Shown one piece after another: positions 1-14,502 of a stretch of 64,000 nucleotides of DNA. Numbering within the stretch: the first letter of the stretch is position 1; each line of letters starts with the position of its first letter. Source of the stretch: Ptiloglossa arizonensis (taxonomy: Eukaryota > Arthropoda > Insecta > Hymenoptera > Colletidae). The notes below the pieces were generated by a model. The model did no database searches and was not told where the DNA came from. It saw only the letters and a program-made list of their open reading frames with translations. The stretch spans positions 23,891,501-23,955,500 of the forward strand of contig NC_135055.1 of NCBI RefSeq assembly GCF_051014685.1. Reading direction: 5' to 3'. The position numbers and the translations under genes are program-made.

Positions 1-321
1 CGTAGATAGCGAGAGCGCGCCCGCGCTGTAAACCCCCGTTCCCGTTTCCTTCCGTGCGCTCGAACCGCCCGGAAACAACCCCTCGAGGAAGAGCCTACGA
101 CCGCGATCCGCGATCCGCGACGCGGACTCGAAATTACGAAAACGGCACCGCCGTTGCGCCTCGCGACCGATCGATCGATCGATCGACCGACCTCCGACAT
201 CCCCCGATCCGCGAACAGGTGTACGGCTATTTCTGGACCAGGAACCGTGCAACCGTTGCAAGGAAGTTCGATAAGTAAATCCTCGTGGCGGTAGGGTCGT
301 TCAAGGTCACGGGCAGACCGA

Positions 322-366
322 ACATGCCGACTGCCGACCGCCGACTGCCGACTGCCGACTGCCGAC
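322..366. repeat. CTGCCGA 7-mer tandem repeat
   Basis: About six imperfect copies of a GC-rich 7-mer. Confidence 0.85.
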
Positions 367-2241
367 GTGCCGTGTAGAATTCGTGCCGAGACCTGGCAGT
401 GATGTAGTTTCATCCTTCACGTGGATCGTGCTCGTCCACTTTGGGCGATCTCCACGCTCGATCCTCCAACAGCGCTGCTAGAATGCAATTCAGGGCTGCA
501 TCCTTGCACCGGCGAGATGCTGCTCCGGCATTATCACCGACCGGTACATATACCCTCGGAACGAACGTTGCACTCTCGGCCGCGCGATAAATTCACGGTG
601 GACTTTAAATCATTGCGCCGATTTAACGGTCACGTGTAATTTGAGACCGAGACGTTCCTCGAGTCCGTCGAGTCCGTCGAGTCCGTCCAGTCCGTCCGTT
701 GGCTCATCGGTGTCCTCCAATTCCGCGAAATTCGCCGGAATTCGTACGCGCCCGGCCGCGGAGACGTCTCGAAACGTCGAAACTCGAGGAAGAAACGGGA
801 ATCCGCGCGGGATCTAGATCGGCGGAGAATCTTAGCGCGGAACTCGAGCATCTTGCACGAGACGTCGATGACGTACGGCGTCGTGGCTATCCATTACCAG
901 GGGGACGATAAATTCACCCTCGCCAGGGTTGACCGGGTGAACCCAAAGAGCAGCGCGTCGTACTCTTCTCGATTCCGCCGGGTGGTGGGTCTCTCGGCTA
1001 ATAAAGAAGGCAAAGGGAGAGGGAGGGAGGGAGAGAGGGGGTGGGGGATCAAGCGGGATATTGGCAACATTAAGTATAAATGCAACCTACCGAGATTTAT
1101 GTCCGCCGAGGAGAGGAGAGAGCACCGGCGAGAAGAAGAGGAAGAAGAAGAAGAAGTCGACGAAGAAGAAGAAGAGGAGGACCACTAGAGGGAAGAGAAA
1201 GAGGACGGTCGTGGGGAGCAGAAGGGATGAGGTCGCCGCGAGGCGTAGCGGAGACCACACGGAGAGCCGGGCCTGCTCGTGGCTCGTGGGGGGCCCTTCC
1301 TTCCACTTTCCTCCGGCTCTCTTGCCGAGACTTTGCTCTCTCCTACCCCTTTTCTTGCTCGAACGGGATTTTTCTCGGCAACGATATCGGTCGGTCCGGT
1401 GTAATCGCAAAGCTCGGGCCGGCCGACTCTCTCGCACCCTCGAGTCACCCTCGACTCTTCTTTCGTCGCGTCGGCTCTCGGTTCCGGGCTGGTCGTGCGG
1501 CCGTGGAGGCGCGTTCCCGATTGGACTTTGAGCCGTCGATGTCACGGCGCCCGGAACGTCCCAAAGGTATTCCGGCCGTAATTACCGAGCGTGCCAATCC
1601 TCGTCGGAGCGCGACGATCGAAGGAGAACCGGCGTTCCCGAACGATTTCGGGAATCCGGCGCGTTCGAACGAGAAAACGCGACCAAGGTCTCCGCTCGCT
1701 CGGGTATTTCCTCGTTGCGATACAGAGCTCGGCCACTGCGAGGCGAGTACGCGAGTACGAAATCGTTTGGACTGCGCGTTCGCGAAACGAGGAACGGCCG
1801 AGTGCGCCGTAAAACGGTTCCGTCGCGGTCGACGTCGAAGATCGTTTGCGAACGAACCGCTCGATCCCCGCTATCGGTCCGTTTGCCCGTTAGATCCGGT
1901 GGTTCGAAAACGAGAGGAAGACGATCGAAAATTGGTTCCGAAATCGCTCGACGAGGGCCGGAGAGGTAGCCCGCGTAGCTAGGTCCGGCGCGGTGCTCGC
2001 TCGAGAGACAACCTGCCGTTCGCGCATACGTAACGCGCAACGTTGCGCAACAGTTACAGATATTGCGTCCGATGATGCTTGCTCGAAACGATATCGGCCG
2101 CGACAGAATGCGATCGTTTACGAGACTCGAACCGGTTCTCGGTGCCCGTGCCGTTCGATAATGGCATCGCGACGATCCATCGCGATCGTCGCTCGAATCA
2201 CCGGACGAAGGAAAATCGAGGCAAACGAGACGGGATCGTTG

Positions 2242-2298
2242 CGCGTTTCCCGCGTTTCCCGCGTTTCCCGCGTTTCCCGCGTTTCCCGCATTTTCCGC
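2242..2298. repeat. GCGTTTCCC 9-mer minisatellite
   Basis: Five to six near-identical copies, last one diverged. Confidence 0.9.
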
Positions 2299-2883
2299 GT
2301 TCGCGGTGGAAAAAAGGAATCCGTGAAATTTCACCGGGCGAACGCTCTCGTTCGGCTCGAACGCGCACGTATGTACGCGCGCGATCCGAGATGAAGACAT
2401 TTAATGGGCCTATCAACGACCGAGATACCGGGAGGCACTCCCAGCGGAAGCACTTCGAAAACCGATCCAGCCGTCTCCGCGAGCACGGCGCGGGCACTCG
2501 CGGCCGCGAGGAGAGCATTCCTCGTCCCGTGCCACGGGAGACGTTTCTTCCGTTATAATGCACCGCGATCCCGCCGCCTCGTTTTTCCATCGGCGCGGCA
2601 ACGCCGAGCGCGCTATCTCCCCGACCGAGGCTACTTAACAACGACCGTTTTACCGTGTAGCAACGCGAGCCTGCATACCGCCGGCCGTATCAATTAGATT
2701 AGAGGATTTATTCGCGGTTATACCGGGCACAAAGTTCTGTATCGGTATGCCTACTCGGCCGGTACCTCCTGCAATACGATCGTGCATGCTCGCGTGTGCT
2801 GTGGTCGAACCGCGCCGCGCCGGTACGTGCCAGTATCTTATTAGGGAAAGGCCCCTGCGAACTGCCCCCCTCCCCGTTGTCCT

Positions 2884-2935
2884 TCTCCTCCTCCTCCTCC
2901 ACCTCCTCCTCCTCCTCCTCCTCCTCCTCCTCCAC
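2884..2935. repeat. (TCC)n microsatellite
   Basis: Long pyrimidine-rich trinucleotide run with two ACC interruptions. Confidence 0.92.
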
Positions 2936-5900
2936 CCTGCTCCGTACGCGTAGCAGAACGGCGCGTACCCGAGCTAAGGAAAACATGGAAGGAGCGTGCG
3001 TGGAAGGTATGCAATCGTGTCATTACACCGGGCCGTCTGGCGCGGGGAAGGGAAGCGGTCTCGCGGGTAGACGCACCACCGGTAGTTATTTATATGGGAC
3101 ACCGTGATCCTCCGGCGATGTTTCCCGCCAGGGCGGACTCTCGCCGAGACGTTTCCTCGAGAACCCTCCTCGCGAGATCGTCCACGCTCGTTAAAGGAAC
3201 ACGCGCGAAGCCACGGTTTACCTCCCGTGACTCCGCGTCCCCGGCAATAACTACCGTCGCCTCGCCCGTTCCTGCATCGATTCTCGCCCAATTTTCAACG
3301 CGCCTCGTCCACGGAAAAGCTTCGCGCGAACGAACCAACGAACGAACCAACGAACGAAAGAACGAACGAACGACGTTTCGCAACGTCCTCGTTAACGTAT
3401 CGTCGCGCGCGTTCGTGTACGCGAACGCGCATCCTGGAATGCAGAGGCTGGCAGGCAGGCAGGCAGGCCGGTCGGCTGGAGAAAAATCCGACGAAACGTA
3501 GCGTGTCGGTTACGGAAAACGAGCATTCCTGCGGGTAAACAAATTGGCCGATACCGGAGGACAGGTACGCGCGGCTCGTAATTAATGTCCGCGAAACGGT
3601 GATCGTTCGCGGAGGAAGCGATTCGTTATTGGAGAGGGTAGCGGGGCGTTATCGCGCGCCACCTCGCTTCCTCGACGCGTAATCGAATTAATGGAATCGA
3701 GAGACGGCCGATCGCGAGATACATCGCACGGTGGACGAGAGCAACCGCGTCGTTGTATCCGTCGTTCGATCGCGGCAACGAGAATCCGGCCGCGGCCGTT
3801 TAACGCCGCGGCTCGTTCGACGAATCAACGCCGATAGATTCAGCCTCGATACGCGGACGCGGATGCCGCCGATCGACGCGTACCGAGAAGCGCGAACATT
3901 CGATACGACGCTCGGAAAATATTATCCCCTGGAACGGATCCTGTTCGAGAGATTGCCGGCATCTGTTAGCCGGCGCGCGCGAACCCCGCCGTCCGACCGA
4001 ACGGATTACCGTGGAAATCTTTTCTCTCTTTTCTCGCGTCCGTTCGTTTCGTTACCGGCGAGCACGAGTCGCGCGACTTTCGTGGAATCGCGGTGGAAAG
4101 CCAGCACCCGGGCGAGCGCGTGCCGCGTTTCCTCGAATCGAGGGAAAACTCCCCGACCTCCTCCGCGAAACGAACCGGCGAACCGTTTTCGCGCAAAGTC
4201 GCGTGCGCGCGTCCGAGGCTCGAGGATCGCGCGACGCGGGCACTCGAGCGTGAGACGCGTTGCGCGTCGTTGCACCTATACGGCCGCGAGCCGCGGACCA
4301 ACACGCGCGCGATCCCAGCGTACACGTGGCCACGCACACGGCCGGGGACGCGTAAACGCGAAGGCAGATAGATAGGGATACGGCAGGAAATGATTTGTGT
4401 CGTATCTCCTCGTCCGGCCGAACAATACCGCCATGACTCATCCTCTGCGAGCCGATGCTACGAAACGGACTCTAAAATAAATCCACGCCTCCGGTGCGTG
4501 CGTGCGTGATTTACAACGAGAACTCCACGGTTTCGCGTAAAATTCCTCGGCGACGCGAACGCTCTCGGGTAAGGGAGGGACGCGGAGGATCCTCGCAGCG
4601 TTTCCGAAACGGAGCGGCGGTAGGAGGCCGCCGGAGTTTCGCGGAAACGCGATTACGGCCGGGGCGAGGAATCGAAGCGCGGCGAATAGGTAGCCGGACG
4701 ATGATCGATACCATTGGTATCGTCGCGGAGTAATTATGGGCGAGGCAGCGGCGATGGGTGGGGGTCCGTGGAGTCGGTGGGCCGGCGCGTTGCCAGGGCC
4801 AGGAGTAAAGAGCAAAGTAAAGGGTTCCTGCGGTCGGAGGCGCGTTGTTGCGGTTAAAGCCATAACGCGTCGCCTCGAAGCTGCAGCCACTTCTTAACTA
4901 CCCACCGGCCGGGACGGATACCTGCTCGGTAGCCCGCGCGCGCGTTTATAATGTACGCGCCGGGACGAACGCGCCCGGGGTCAATTATCGGCCGACACGA
5001 CCGCAGAACTCCCGACGGTTCCCGATACGCGACGCGCATCGACCCGGATTCGTTCCCCGGTATCGTGAATTTTTCGCTATACCGGCAAAAAGCACCGTGC
5101 CACCGCACCGGGGATTCGGTGAGAACGATTCGAGTCCTCGAGCCCGGCAAAAAATACGCCCGATTATAAACTGCACGTGCAAGAACGGTCGAGGATCCGC
5201 GCGGACCGCAGAACACGGCCAACGATTTTCGACAATTTCGACGCCGACGGAGATACCGAGCGCGCCTACGCTACGTCCAGATACCGCGGACGATCGCGAG
5301 ACCGTTATTGGAACGATCCGGGCCCCGAACGCGACGATATCGGTACCGGGAGCGGCCTCCTCCTTTTTACCCCGGCGAAAATTACAATTGTTCCGACCGC
5401 AACGACCGTTTACGACCGATACGTGTAATTATAATACGGCCGCCGGGGTAAGCGGCGGTCAATTATCGCTCGGGAGGACGGTAAAAACTCGGGATAATCT
5501 GTGCCTCGCAATCAGCGCGCGCGCGCGCTCGCTCCGCTCTTCCGAGAATACGTTCTTAACGAGCTCGATCTCCGAACGCGCAAAAATAGGCGCTCGGTCG
5601 ACTCTCGGTCGCAACGTCCTTGCGATAATCGACGAAACACCGTTCCGACGTTTACTCTGCTCGCGCCCGTCCCCGTACCCCTTCCGTCCTCGCGCGAATC
5701 GCGGGAAAACGGATCATTTTCTCCGAGCCGCCGGCCCCGGTTCTTTCCGCACTCGCGACCAAGAACGAACGATCCGCCCTGGATCCCGCCATCGGCTCCG
5801 ACACCGATAACGCGAGAGGAACGCGATCGATCGGCAAGTTTCCGCAACGAGGATCGAAGCTGCGAAAAATCGAGGAACGATCGCGGGACTCGAGCCTCGA

Positions 5901-7271
5901 GTGGTCGATAATCGCGAGAAAAGTTTCGCGAGGACCTTCTGCTGCCATCTGTGACTCGGCAGCCCGGTGCCGAGAACGGTGTCGTAACTTTTGTCGCGAC
6001 CTGCCTCGGTGGGTAAGAACGAACACGAGGTTGGCGGACCGGCTTCTGGATTCGAGATCGAGGCGCGCGAATCACCCTCCGATACGGGACGACCTCGACG
6101 AAAGTCGAACGCACCGGGGTAATCGGAATCGACCGAACGAGACCGAGAGGAAAATTCGGCTACCGTTCGAGAAGACACCGAACTCGACGCCGCGCCCGTT
6201 CACGGCTCCGAGCTCTTTTCCGGGAATCGTTCGTTTCGATCGCGCTCGACTTATCGATCGCCGTTTAACCTTCCAGACCGCGCGGTCTCGATGGTAACCG
6301 ATCTTATCCTTTCACCGATCGCTTAGAAAGTTATGCGTAAACCGGGGAAAGAATGCGGTATCATGGGTGTACAGATATACCGCGTAGTTGGATATCCAAC
6401 GGAGCCGACCGTATCGGCATAGGCGCAACGGCGTTAACGTTCGCGCGCGGCCGAACGAACGAAAGTTGTTGTAAATCGCGGACGCGCGCGTCCCAGAGGT
6501 CGACGGAATTCTCGTTAAGGAAGAACGGTATCGGTGGCCGAAACGAACGAAACGAACGAAACGAACGAAACGAACGAAGCGAGCCGCGTTCTCCGCAAGG
6601 ATCGAGCTCGGCTCTCCGTGCCGGTTGCTCGCGTTTCTCGATCGCAGAATCTCCGCGGTTCTCGGAGCGATCGGGATACGGCGTTGCGGCCGTGTTCGCG
6701 TCAACCTGGTCGCACGTGGGCGGCACGATATGAGAGATCGCCTCGTTACCTTATACCATACACCCGCTTCCAGAACGGAGCCTGGAAACCGTCGAGAAAC
6801 AGGTTACGCGGATACGCTTATAAATGTTTCTGCGTACGTTCTGAGATATTGCTTTTCCTGGTTAACTAGTTGGGTGTCCGAGATACCGTCGAGCAGCCCA
6901 GGCGCCCGGTGCGCGCGAGCGCACACGCTCGTGCGGGCGCTGACGCTGCCGCGCTCGTTCCTACGCCGGAAAGTCGCCCGGCGAATCGCTCGCTTCTAGC
7001 CCGGTAATTAAAATGGTTTTTCCCGCGGGCGGTGCGTATTTCAAAGTCGATAACGAGCCGCTATTTATAGCGGGACGAAGAGTACGCGCATCCGGTGCGT
7101 TCGCGAGCCGATATCGCCGCGAAAACGCGTGGGTTTTGCGAATCCCGCGAACGAGAAAGACGGTCGTTCAGCGGGCGATACGGAATCTCGGGGGTCGAAA
7201 CACGTAACGGCGTAACGGGGTCGATTGCCGCAGGATCGGGCTTCGAAAAGATTTTCACGGTGCTCTCGGGG

Positions 7272-7370
7272 CGGTCGGTGGTCGTTGGTCGGTGGTCGGT
7301 GGTCGGAGGTCGGTGGTCGGTGGTCGGTGGTCGGTGGTCGGTGGTCGGTGGTCGATGGTCGTCGGTCGAT
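7272..7370. repeat. GGTGGTC 7-mer minisatellite
   Basis: Over ten copies, the longest minisatellite in the upstream region, with TTGGTC and GGAGGTC variants at the left end. Confidence 0.9.
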
Positions 7371-9789
7371 CTCGGGGAGGGAAATTCTGCGCGGTGACTC
7401 GGAGGACGCGAGCTGGCAAAGGACGGTCGTCGATTAATAATGTTTCCAGCGCCTAATTCTCGAGCCCTTCGGGAGGTATGACGAATGGCCGCGTTATCCG
7501 CGCGAGTCCGTGCTCGGGTTTCGGCTCGGTGAGACCAAGGGTCGGTCTCTCGGTCTCTCGGTCTCTCGGTCTCCGTCCGTCTCTCTCGGTGTCGGTGTCG
7601 GTCTCGGTCGCGCCGGCAGCCTCCCTCTTGGTCTCTCTTCGAAGCAGAGAAGGGGGTCGAAGGGGGTGGCAGATTGATCCGTCACGGAGCGCGAGCACAA
7701 TCACCCCCATTAGACATTATGTGCCTCCCGGCCACACGTACGCGCACTTACGGGCCGTTCGCGCGTGTGAGTGCGCGAAGCGTTACCGTGCCGGCCACCG
7801 AAATGCATCCACTCTGTACTCTGCCCTCTGAGCTATGATACCGGCGCTGATCTACGATACTGGCCGCAACGGCGTTGCAACAAATTCGAATTCGTGCCGG
7901 TTCCCCGTCTTTAACGGCACCGGCCCGGTGATTCGTTCCTTGAATTCCAGACTGGAAAAAACCACCGCGTTCCACGGAACGATCGTATTCTTTCGCGGCA
8001 CTTTGGACGATTCGCGCGGACAAAGAGGACGGTGGATCGAAACCTCTCGGGGGGGCGACGTCCTCCGTACCGTTTCGGAGTGGCGATCGTCGCGGCTCGA
8101 TTCCTCTTTGCGAGCGCAACGACGATCCCCGCGATCCGTCGGCGGAGCCGCGCGAGGATTCGCGCGAATAAATCACGGCCGCGCGGGCTCCTCCGATCCG
8201 GCTTAACGTTCGTTCGAGTTTCCGAGGCGCGCTCGCATCCGAACTCGATTCCGAAAACCGAACGACGCGAAGGCAGGGGAGCGCGCGGGCGACACGGAGC
8301 GCCGCTCACCATTTCCCGCGAGCAGCGAAGCCACCCACGTAGCCCGCCGCTCGTTTGTCATCCGACAAATAGCCTTTCTGCCGTTCGCGTTGCACCAGAA
8401 GAGTCAAGTACGTGTGTCGACGCGAGCGCACCGCTCTCGTCGCGTGTCTCCCGTCTCCTACGGAAGGATTCGCACTCGGAAGATTATTATTATCTTAACG
8501 GCCAGGGCCGTGCCGGCACGGCGATATTTCTCCGGCACAGAAATACCTTCTCTCCTACCCCGTTAATCTCGACGCGCAACGGGACCTCGCGTCCATCTCG
8601 AATTTTCGATCGCGGCACGAAATTGCGAAATTGCACCGATTCCCTCGAAAAATCTTCGCTCCGCGTTGCGCGAAACGGCATCGGTGTTCGCCGATCGCGC
8701 CGGACCGCTCCCTCGATCGAGGCCCGATCGCGTCGGGGTGGCCGCGAGGACCGCCGAGGGCCGAAATCTAGCCTCGTTGGGTTCGCGGTGTTCGTTTTCG
8801 CAACGGGATCGTTCGTCGACGCACTCGGCTCGCAACATCTGGCGACGAAGCGGCGACCGAGCGGCGCGGGGACCTCGCGAACGGGGAAAAAACGAACGAA
8901 CGGCGCGGTAAGCGATACGAAAAATCGCCGACGGATTAGACGCTATTCGAGGAACGCGCGATCCGTCCTCTCCTCTTCGAGCGACGAATGTACGATTTCC
9001 CCTCGTTTCAACGGGAGATGCGAATCTCGCGAGCCCACTCGAGTTTTTTTTTCCTTCTCGACTCCGTGATTCGCGTAATCGCGAAAACGGAGGCAACGCC
9101 GCGCGATCCCGTAGAGGAGGGATGGATGGGAACGGAAGCACCGAGACGGGGAAGCACGGACGAGGTGAGATGAATAAATAAGAGGGTTTTGAAAGGCGCT
9201 CGGTGTGGCCCGGGAGGTTATTACGCGGCGTCACGCGATGATGTATCCGCGCTGGTTCGGATTGTCTCCGCGAGATGGGACCACCGACCGTGAAATATGC
9301 ACCAACCCCCGGGTTAAACCCCCGGGAGGCATACCGCCCCCTCCTCGTTCGCGACCGCATCACCACCTTCCGATGCCGTAAAGAGATCCCTCTGCCGTCT
9401 TCTCGCCGGGGAGATCGGCGCGAGCTCCCGTACCCGTCCCCGGCTCCGTTTTCCGCATCGATCTCGAAACGGCCTTCTTCCGAACGCGATCGACGCGCCC
9501 GCTCGATCCGCGAACGATGCTTCGACGAAGATCGCGGAACGAGCCGACGACGACCAACGGCAACGGGCGTTCCTCTCTCGCGGATCGACCGTTTCGTCGA
9601 AAGACGAATCGCGGAAACCGAGCGACCCGTTCGCGACCGGGAACGCGACTCGTCGATATTTCGGTTCGAGGCGGGCGATGACTCTCGCTATCGAGCAGGA
9701 GCCGCGATCGATAGCTTTTAAAATGTTTTGGCAAATCGAGCTCGCTCGGCCCGGTCCCCCGCTATCCTCGTCGAACGCGAGTATCGCGA

Positions 9790-9895
9790 TGGAACATTAG
9801 GAGGGATATATTTGGCCGATGTAGCAATAATTTCCATGCATATAGATGTAGCTAGGTGGTGGAGCGACGGCACATAGATCACAAGGGCCCGCCGA
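9790..9895. promoter_or_regulatory. Candidate conserved block upstream of sv
   Basis: Low-CpG stretch with gatatatttggcc and ATGCATAT (9836-9843), in sharp contrast to the CGA-rich flanks. Function unknown. Confidence 0.25.
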
Positions 9896-11483
9896 CACGC
9901 GACAGCACGTGCTCGCTGAAACCGCTCTTCTCTCTTCCTCCCTTCGACCGACTCCCACGTGCCTCTGTACTTAGGGCGAACTTGCCGAGCTTTCCATCCA
10001 CCGCAAACGACAAACCACTCGAGCGAATCCCCCTTCTATCCGCGCGCGCGACCTAACCCTTCTTTCGGCCATTATCCGCGTCCGAGTGTCCTCGACTCGT
10101 CGAGATACCGGAAAACCGTCTCGGAAAACGATCCGAAGATACCGAAGCACGCGCACCGCGCGTCCTTGGAAGTTTCGCGAGACCGTCGATTCGACGTTTC
10201 GTAGTTTTCGCACACCGGATACGTCTCGCGGCCGAATTACGGTCGCGGGAAAGACGCCCGACGTAAATAGTAAATATTAACGTTCGATCGTGGAACGCGG
10301 GCTCGCTCGCCCGATCCATTCAGTAGCGAGCGCGTACCGACGATCGCGAGAAAACGAACGAATCGATCGGAAGCTGCAACCCGTGAGGATCTTTCGTCGC
10401 AAGCACTTTTTGGACCGTTGGACCGTTGGACCGTTGGAGCGTCGAACGGCGAACCGGCCGAGTCGATAATCTTTTTCGAAAACCAACGGACTACCGTGGA
10501 AAACGCGTTGCGACATGTCCGTGATAGTGGACTCGATCGATCCGTGGAACAATGGCCGTTGTTCGGGCCGCGGAAGCGAGCACGGAGGCGTTCGATCGTC
10601 GTTCGTGTTGCACGGTGAGTTTCAGCCTCGAGGAAATCGGTGAAATCGGTTTTTCGGGGGAACGGAGCACCGATGATATCGGGACGGTTCGCGCAGTTTC
10701 GCGCGCTGCTTAATTAAACGCGAGCACCGGCCAATCGTTCGATTTAATTAAGCCCGCGAGCCGACGATCCCCGTTAAATTTCGAGGCGGACGGCTCGACG
10801 CTACGCGACGCGACGCGACGCGACGGGAGAATCGAGCCGGTGCCGCTGGTGAATTCGTCGACGAATCGAGCCGGTGTCGCTCTCGTATCGTACGACGATC
10901 GCGTCCAAACGAGGGGCCGACGGACAACGCGTAATCGTATTACGATGGTATGGCCTTTAGCTCTCTCGGGAACCAAGGGGGGCCGTGTGTTTGACATTTA
11001 ACATTTCCCGCGGGAAGCTCGAGACTCGGTCTATCATCGGGAGATCCCATTCTCGTAACATTTACCAGATACTCGGTTCGTTTTCTCGTTCGATTCCGCG
11101 GTCTCCGAGTTTGCCCTCTCCCCGACCCGGAATTCTCCGGTTCGATAATCGCGCAACTTTCCCGATTCTACGGACGGTCCGTGGAATTATTTCGAGAAGG
11201 AGGATCGCTCGGTAACCGAGACCGGGGTAACTTCCAGGGTGTTTGCGCCTCCCGAGCGACGGACGAGACGTATCGCGCCGGATCGCAATTTATTTTTGTA
11301 TCAAGCGGATCCGTCCAACTAGTTTGTCCCGGCGAAAGTAAGAGCCTCTCCTTCCAAGATTAACGATACTTTAGTGCCGTTTTAAAGAGGTACGCTCCCC
11401 TTCTCCGAGAGTTTTGCCCGCGAGCCGGGATACTCGCACCCCCTACGGAAAATACTCGGGATTAACCTGCTCCACCTCTCGGC

Positions 11484-11486
11484 CCT

Positions 11487-11524
<38 letters not shown>
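11484..11524. repeat. (TC)n(GC)n compound microsatellite
   Basis: TC dinucleotides pass directly into CG dinucleotides. A GA array follows at 11623-11647, making a nearby inverted-polarity pair. Confidence 0.9.
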
Positions 11525-14433
11525 AGCTACCTCTCCCCTCCAGACCTTTTTACCCGTAGCTCCTCCTGAACTCGCCACTTCGTTATTTCCTACCACCGCG
11601 CAACCCCCTTCCACCGGGACGGAGAGAGAGAGAGAGAGAGAGAGAGACCGAGAGAGACCGAGAAAGAGAAAAAAAAAGTAGCAATCGTCGGAACTTGAAA
11701 GCAGGGCATTTTACGATGACTACAAAAGTGGTCCGGCCACTGTTAGGGTGGCGAGAAAGAGGGTGGTAGGGTGAGGCGAGAGCGAGTTACCACCCCTACC
11801 ACGTTTTTTCCGCCCTTGGCCGGATCGAGATAAGAGGGAGGAACGACGGAGAACGAGAGAAGCTGGATCGCGATTCTCCCTAGCCAAAGGACGCTGGAAG
11901 CAGGGACTTGAATTGATTGCTTTCATTACGCAAAAAAGTCACTTCCTCTCTGTCTCTTTCTTGCTCTCCCCCCTTCTCCGTCTCGGCATCCTTCACCTTG
12001 GCCCTCGTATTTTTAACTCGTGCCGCGCGACACTGGCGAATAAGTAAGCGTGCTATTTACATCGAGTCCCGTAAGTTATCGCCTCCCCTCCCCCCCCCCC
12101 TTTCGTCCGTTCGTCCCTTGGTCCCTTCGTTCGCGGTACACCGGAGTAATACGGTTAGGGGTTGATCTTTCGCGGCGCGGTTCCCGAATTCCGTAGGATC
12201 GTTCGCGAACCTCTCGGGTTTTTTGCTTCCATCTTTGCGCGACGCTCCTCGGAGAGAGAGAGGGGAGTCAACGGAGGGACAAATTCGTCCGGTGTTTTTC
12301 CTCCCGATGTTTTGCCGCGGACGAGATTTTCGTCGGAGGTCCGTTATCTCGGTCCGCGCGCGCTCGCGAGAGGTAGGAGAAACGGAAAAATAATCCTTAG
12401 CCGCGAGGAGCTGGAATCGGCGAACCGATGTTTTCGTCGCGGACAGCGGGCTCTCGAAAAAAGTTTCGCGAGGTACGATCGGGAAGAATTGGAACGGGAA
12501 GGGTAAACTGTCGGGCGGGTAAAGATCGAGACTCGTCGCACCTCGTGCTCCTCGAGTTACCCTACGGACGAGCGAGATCGATGCAGCGGTTGCCCGACGG
12601 ATTAGGAAGGACGGAGGAGGTCGCCCGGAATACCGATTAGACGGCCGAGAGCGCGGTGCACCCGCATTACCCCGATGATCGATGCTCCCGAAGTAACGCG
12701 ATCATCCGCATCCTGCCCCGGCGAATTCTGCCGGCGGTACGAGCACCCCCGATCCAGGAGGCGAGTGCGTCCCCGTTCGAGTGCAAATGCGTCTCGCGAC
12801 GCCGCGCGATCCCGCGCGAGCGGAGGACGTATCGCCCGTCAACGCGAACCGAGCCGCTCGTTCGTTCGGGCAAATGATATGCCAAACCGTAATCTCGGGA
12901 GATCCTCGAGAGATTAGGGAGATCGGGCGGTGGTAGGCGGTAACGAGGAACGAATCCGCGCGCGGCGATGATCCCTCGGTCTTTGTTCGCGAGGGTCGCG
13001 ATTCCTCGCAACGATGCGTCCACGCTGGAAGGTGAAGAAGTAGGTGGGCGCGAAGGTAACAGGATGCGGTGTCGGTGGAAACCGATCTCGACGGAGTCGT
13101 CGATCGTAAAGGCGAAATCGGCCGGCTAGGAAATTACGCGAGGGAGCCTCGTCCGCGGTCGGCCGGTATCGGGTGCACCGGTTGCGCAACGACACCGTTT
13201 CGCGACGAGACGCGCGCTCGGACGTTTCCCGATCTCACGTATCTAATGTCGGAGGCCGGGCACGAATCAACTAGCGGGGGAGGAGCGCGGCGCGCGGCGC
13301 GCGGCCCACTCGGCACGATGGAAACGAGGAATGAAATAAAGAAAGGAGTCACGAAAGAACGCACTCGAATGTAAACCGGACCCTTGTGAGATTCGCGGCC
13401 CGGCGAGGGTCCCACCGACGCCGATGGCTGACCGCACCTTCCGGGCGATCCGGGCGATCCAAGTCGCTCCGAACGCGCGGGCCAGACCTTCCCAGCGCAA
13501 CGTTTAGATAGGTGGAGGGGGCCGGACGGGGGGCCCTCTGCTGTGGTCTCTCTCCTCTCGGCCCTACGGGGGGCACACCCGTCGACCGGTCGCTCCTTCC
13601 AGGGATCCCGATACACTTTTTTCCTCCTCTCCCGCGAATTGCGTTCGATCGGTGCACCGTCGCCCGGTGCGGGTGGAGCTTTCGCGGATTCGAACGCAGC
13701 CTCGGGGCTTCCGGTTCGCATCGAGGGAACGCGAGGGAGAAAAAAATCGAGGCCGACTCGTCCCGAAATATACCGTAAAACGGAGATCGGCGGTCCGCGT
13801 TCCAGCCTCCCCCTTCTCCGTTTCGCCGCATCCAGATTTTTGACGCACTGCCCCGTTTTACGAGCGAAACTCTCGAGCGGTGGTTTTTTCGAGACCGCCG
13901 TCGGTCGCGCTTTTCCATAAATTCTCGGACGAGTTTCGCGAAACTTTACCGCGCCCATCGAGCGCAATAATTCGGACGAGCGTGTATACCCGTACCGCAA
14001 AAATTCCAGAGCCGCGGAGACGAGTAATTCGACTCGTCGAAAGGTAATTGGAATGCATCGCGCATTGCCCAACTTTCGAGTTATAGCGCGCATAAAAGTG
14101 ATAAGTTTCTTCCGGCGAATAAGCATCTATAGATTACCGTAAATGTTATACTTCGGTACGAGTTCCCAAGGAAAGTATCCAACGTCGAGCCCGCAGCAGT
14201 TCGTAAACCAGTATATCGTCCCCACCTTGTTCCTCTCCCCCCACCGGGCGACACGCGTAACTCGGAGATTCCTAGCCCTTTCCTCCCTCGTCCTCCTTTT
14301 CCGTCCCTCCGGGGACTACGAGCGGTGTCCACGGTGTTTCTTTCTCGACGTAATCAGTCTCGTAATTAGTCGCGTCGGAGCCCGATAGGCTCCAACGTTT
14401 CTGCGCGCGGAGCGATCGAATCGCGTTCCGTCG

Positions 14434-14502
14434 CCTCGCCTCGCGTCGCCTCGCGTCGCCTCTGGTCGCGTCTCGTCGCGTATCGTCGCGTATCGTCGCG
14501 TT
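14434..14502. repeat. CGTCGCGTAT / CGCCTCGCGT degenerate repeat
   Basis: 5-10 bp units that drift from CCTCG to CGTAT along the array. Confidence 0.75.

Noticed and set aside
7272..7370. Regular repeat array considered as CRISPR
   Set aside because: Directly adjacent 7-bp units with no unique spacers, in a eukaryotic genome. A minisatellite.
8032..9069. 345-codon plus-strand open frame
   Set aside because: Arg-rich, compositionally the same as its antisense partner frames, no motif and no plausible splice structure.
9301..9332. Double CCCCCGGG motif around TTAA considered as a transposon end
   Set aside because: The two copies are direct, not terminal inverted repeats, and no transposase or target duplication was found nearby.
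13134..14126. 330-codon open frame on the minus strand upstream of shaven
   Set aside because: Arg/Ser/Pro-rich product with overlapping open frames on both strands and no recognisable domain. CpG-dense DNA has few stop codons, so long chance frames are expected.
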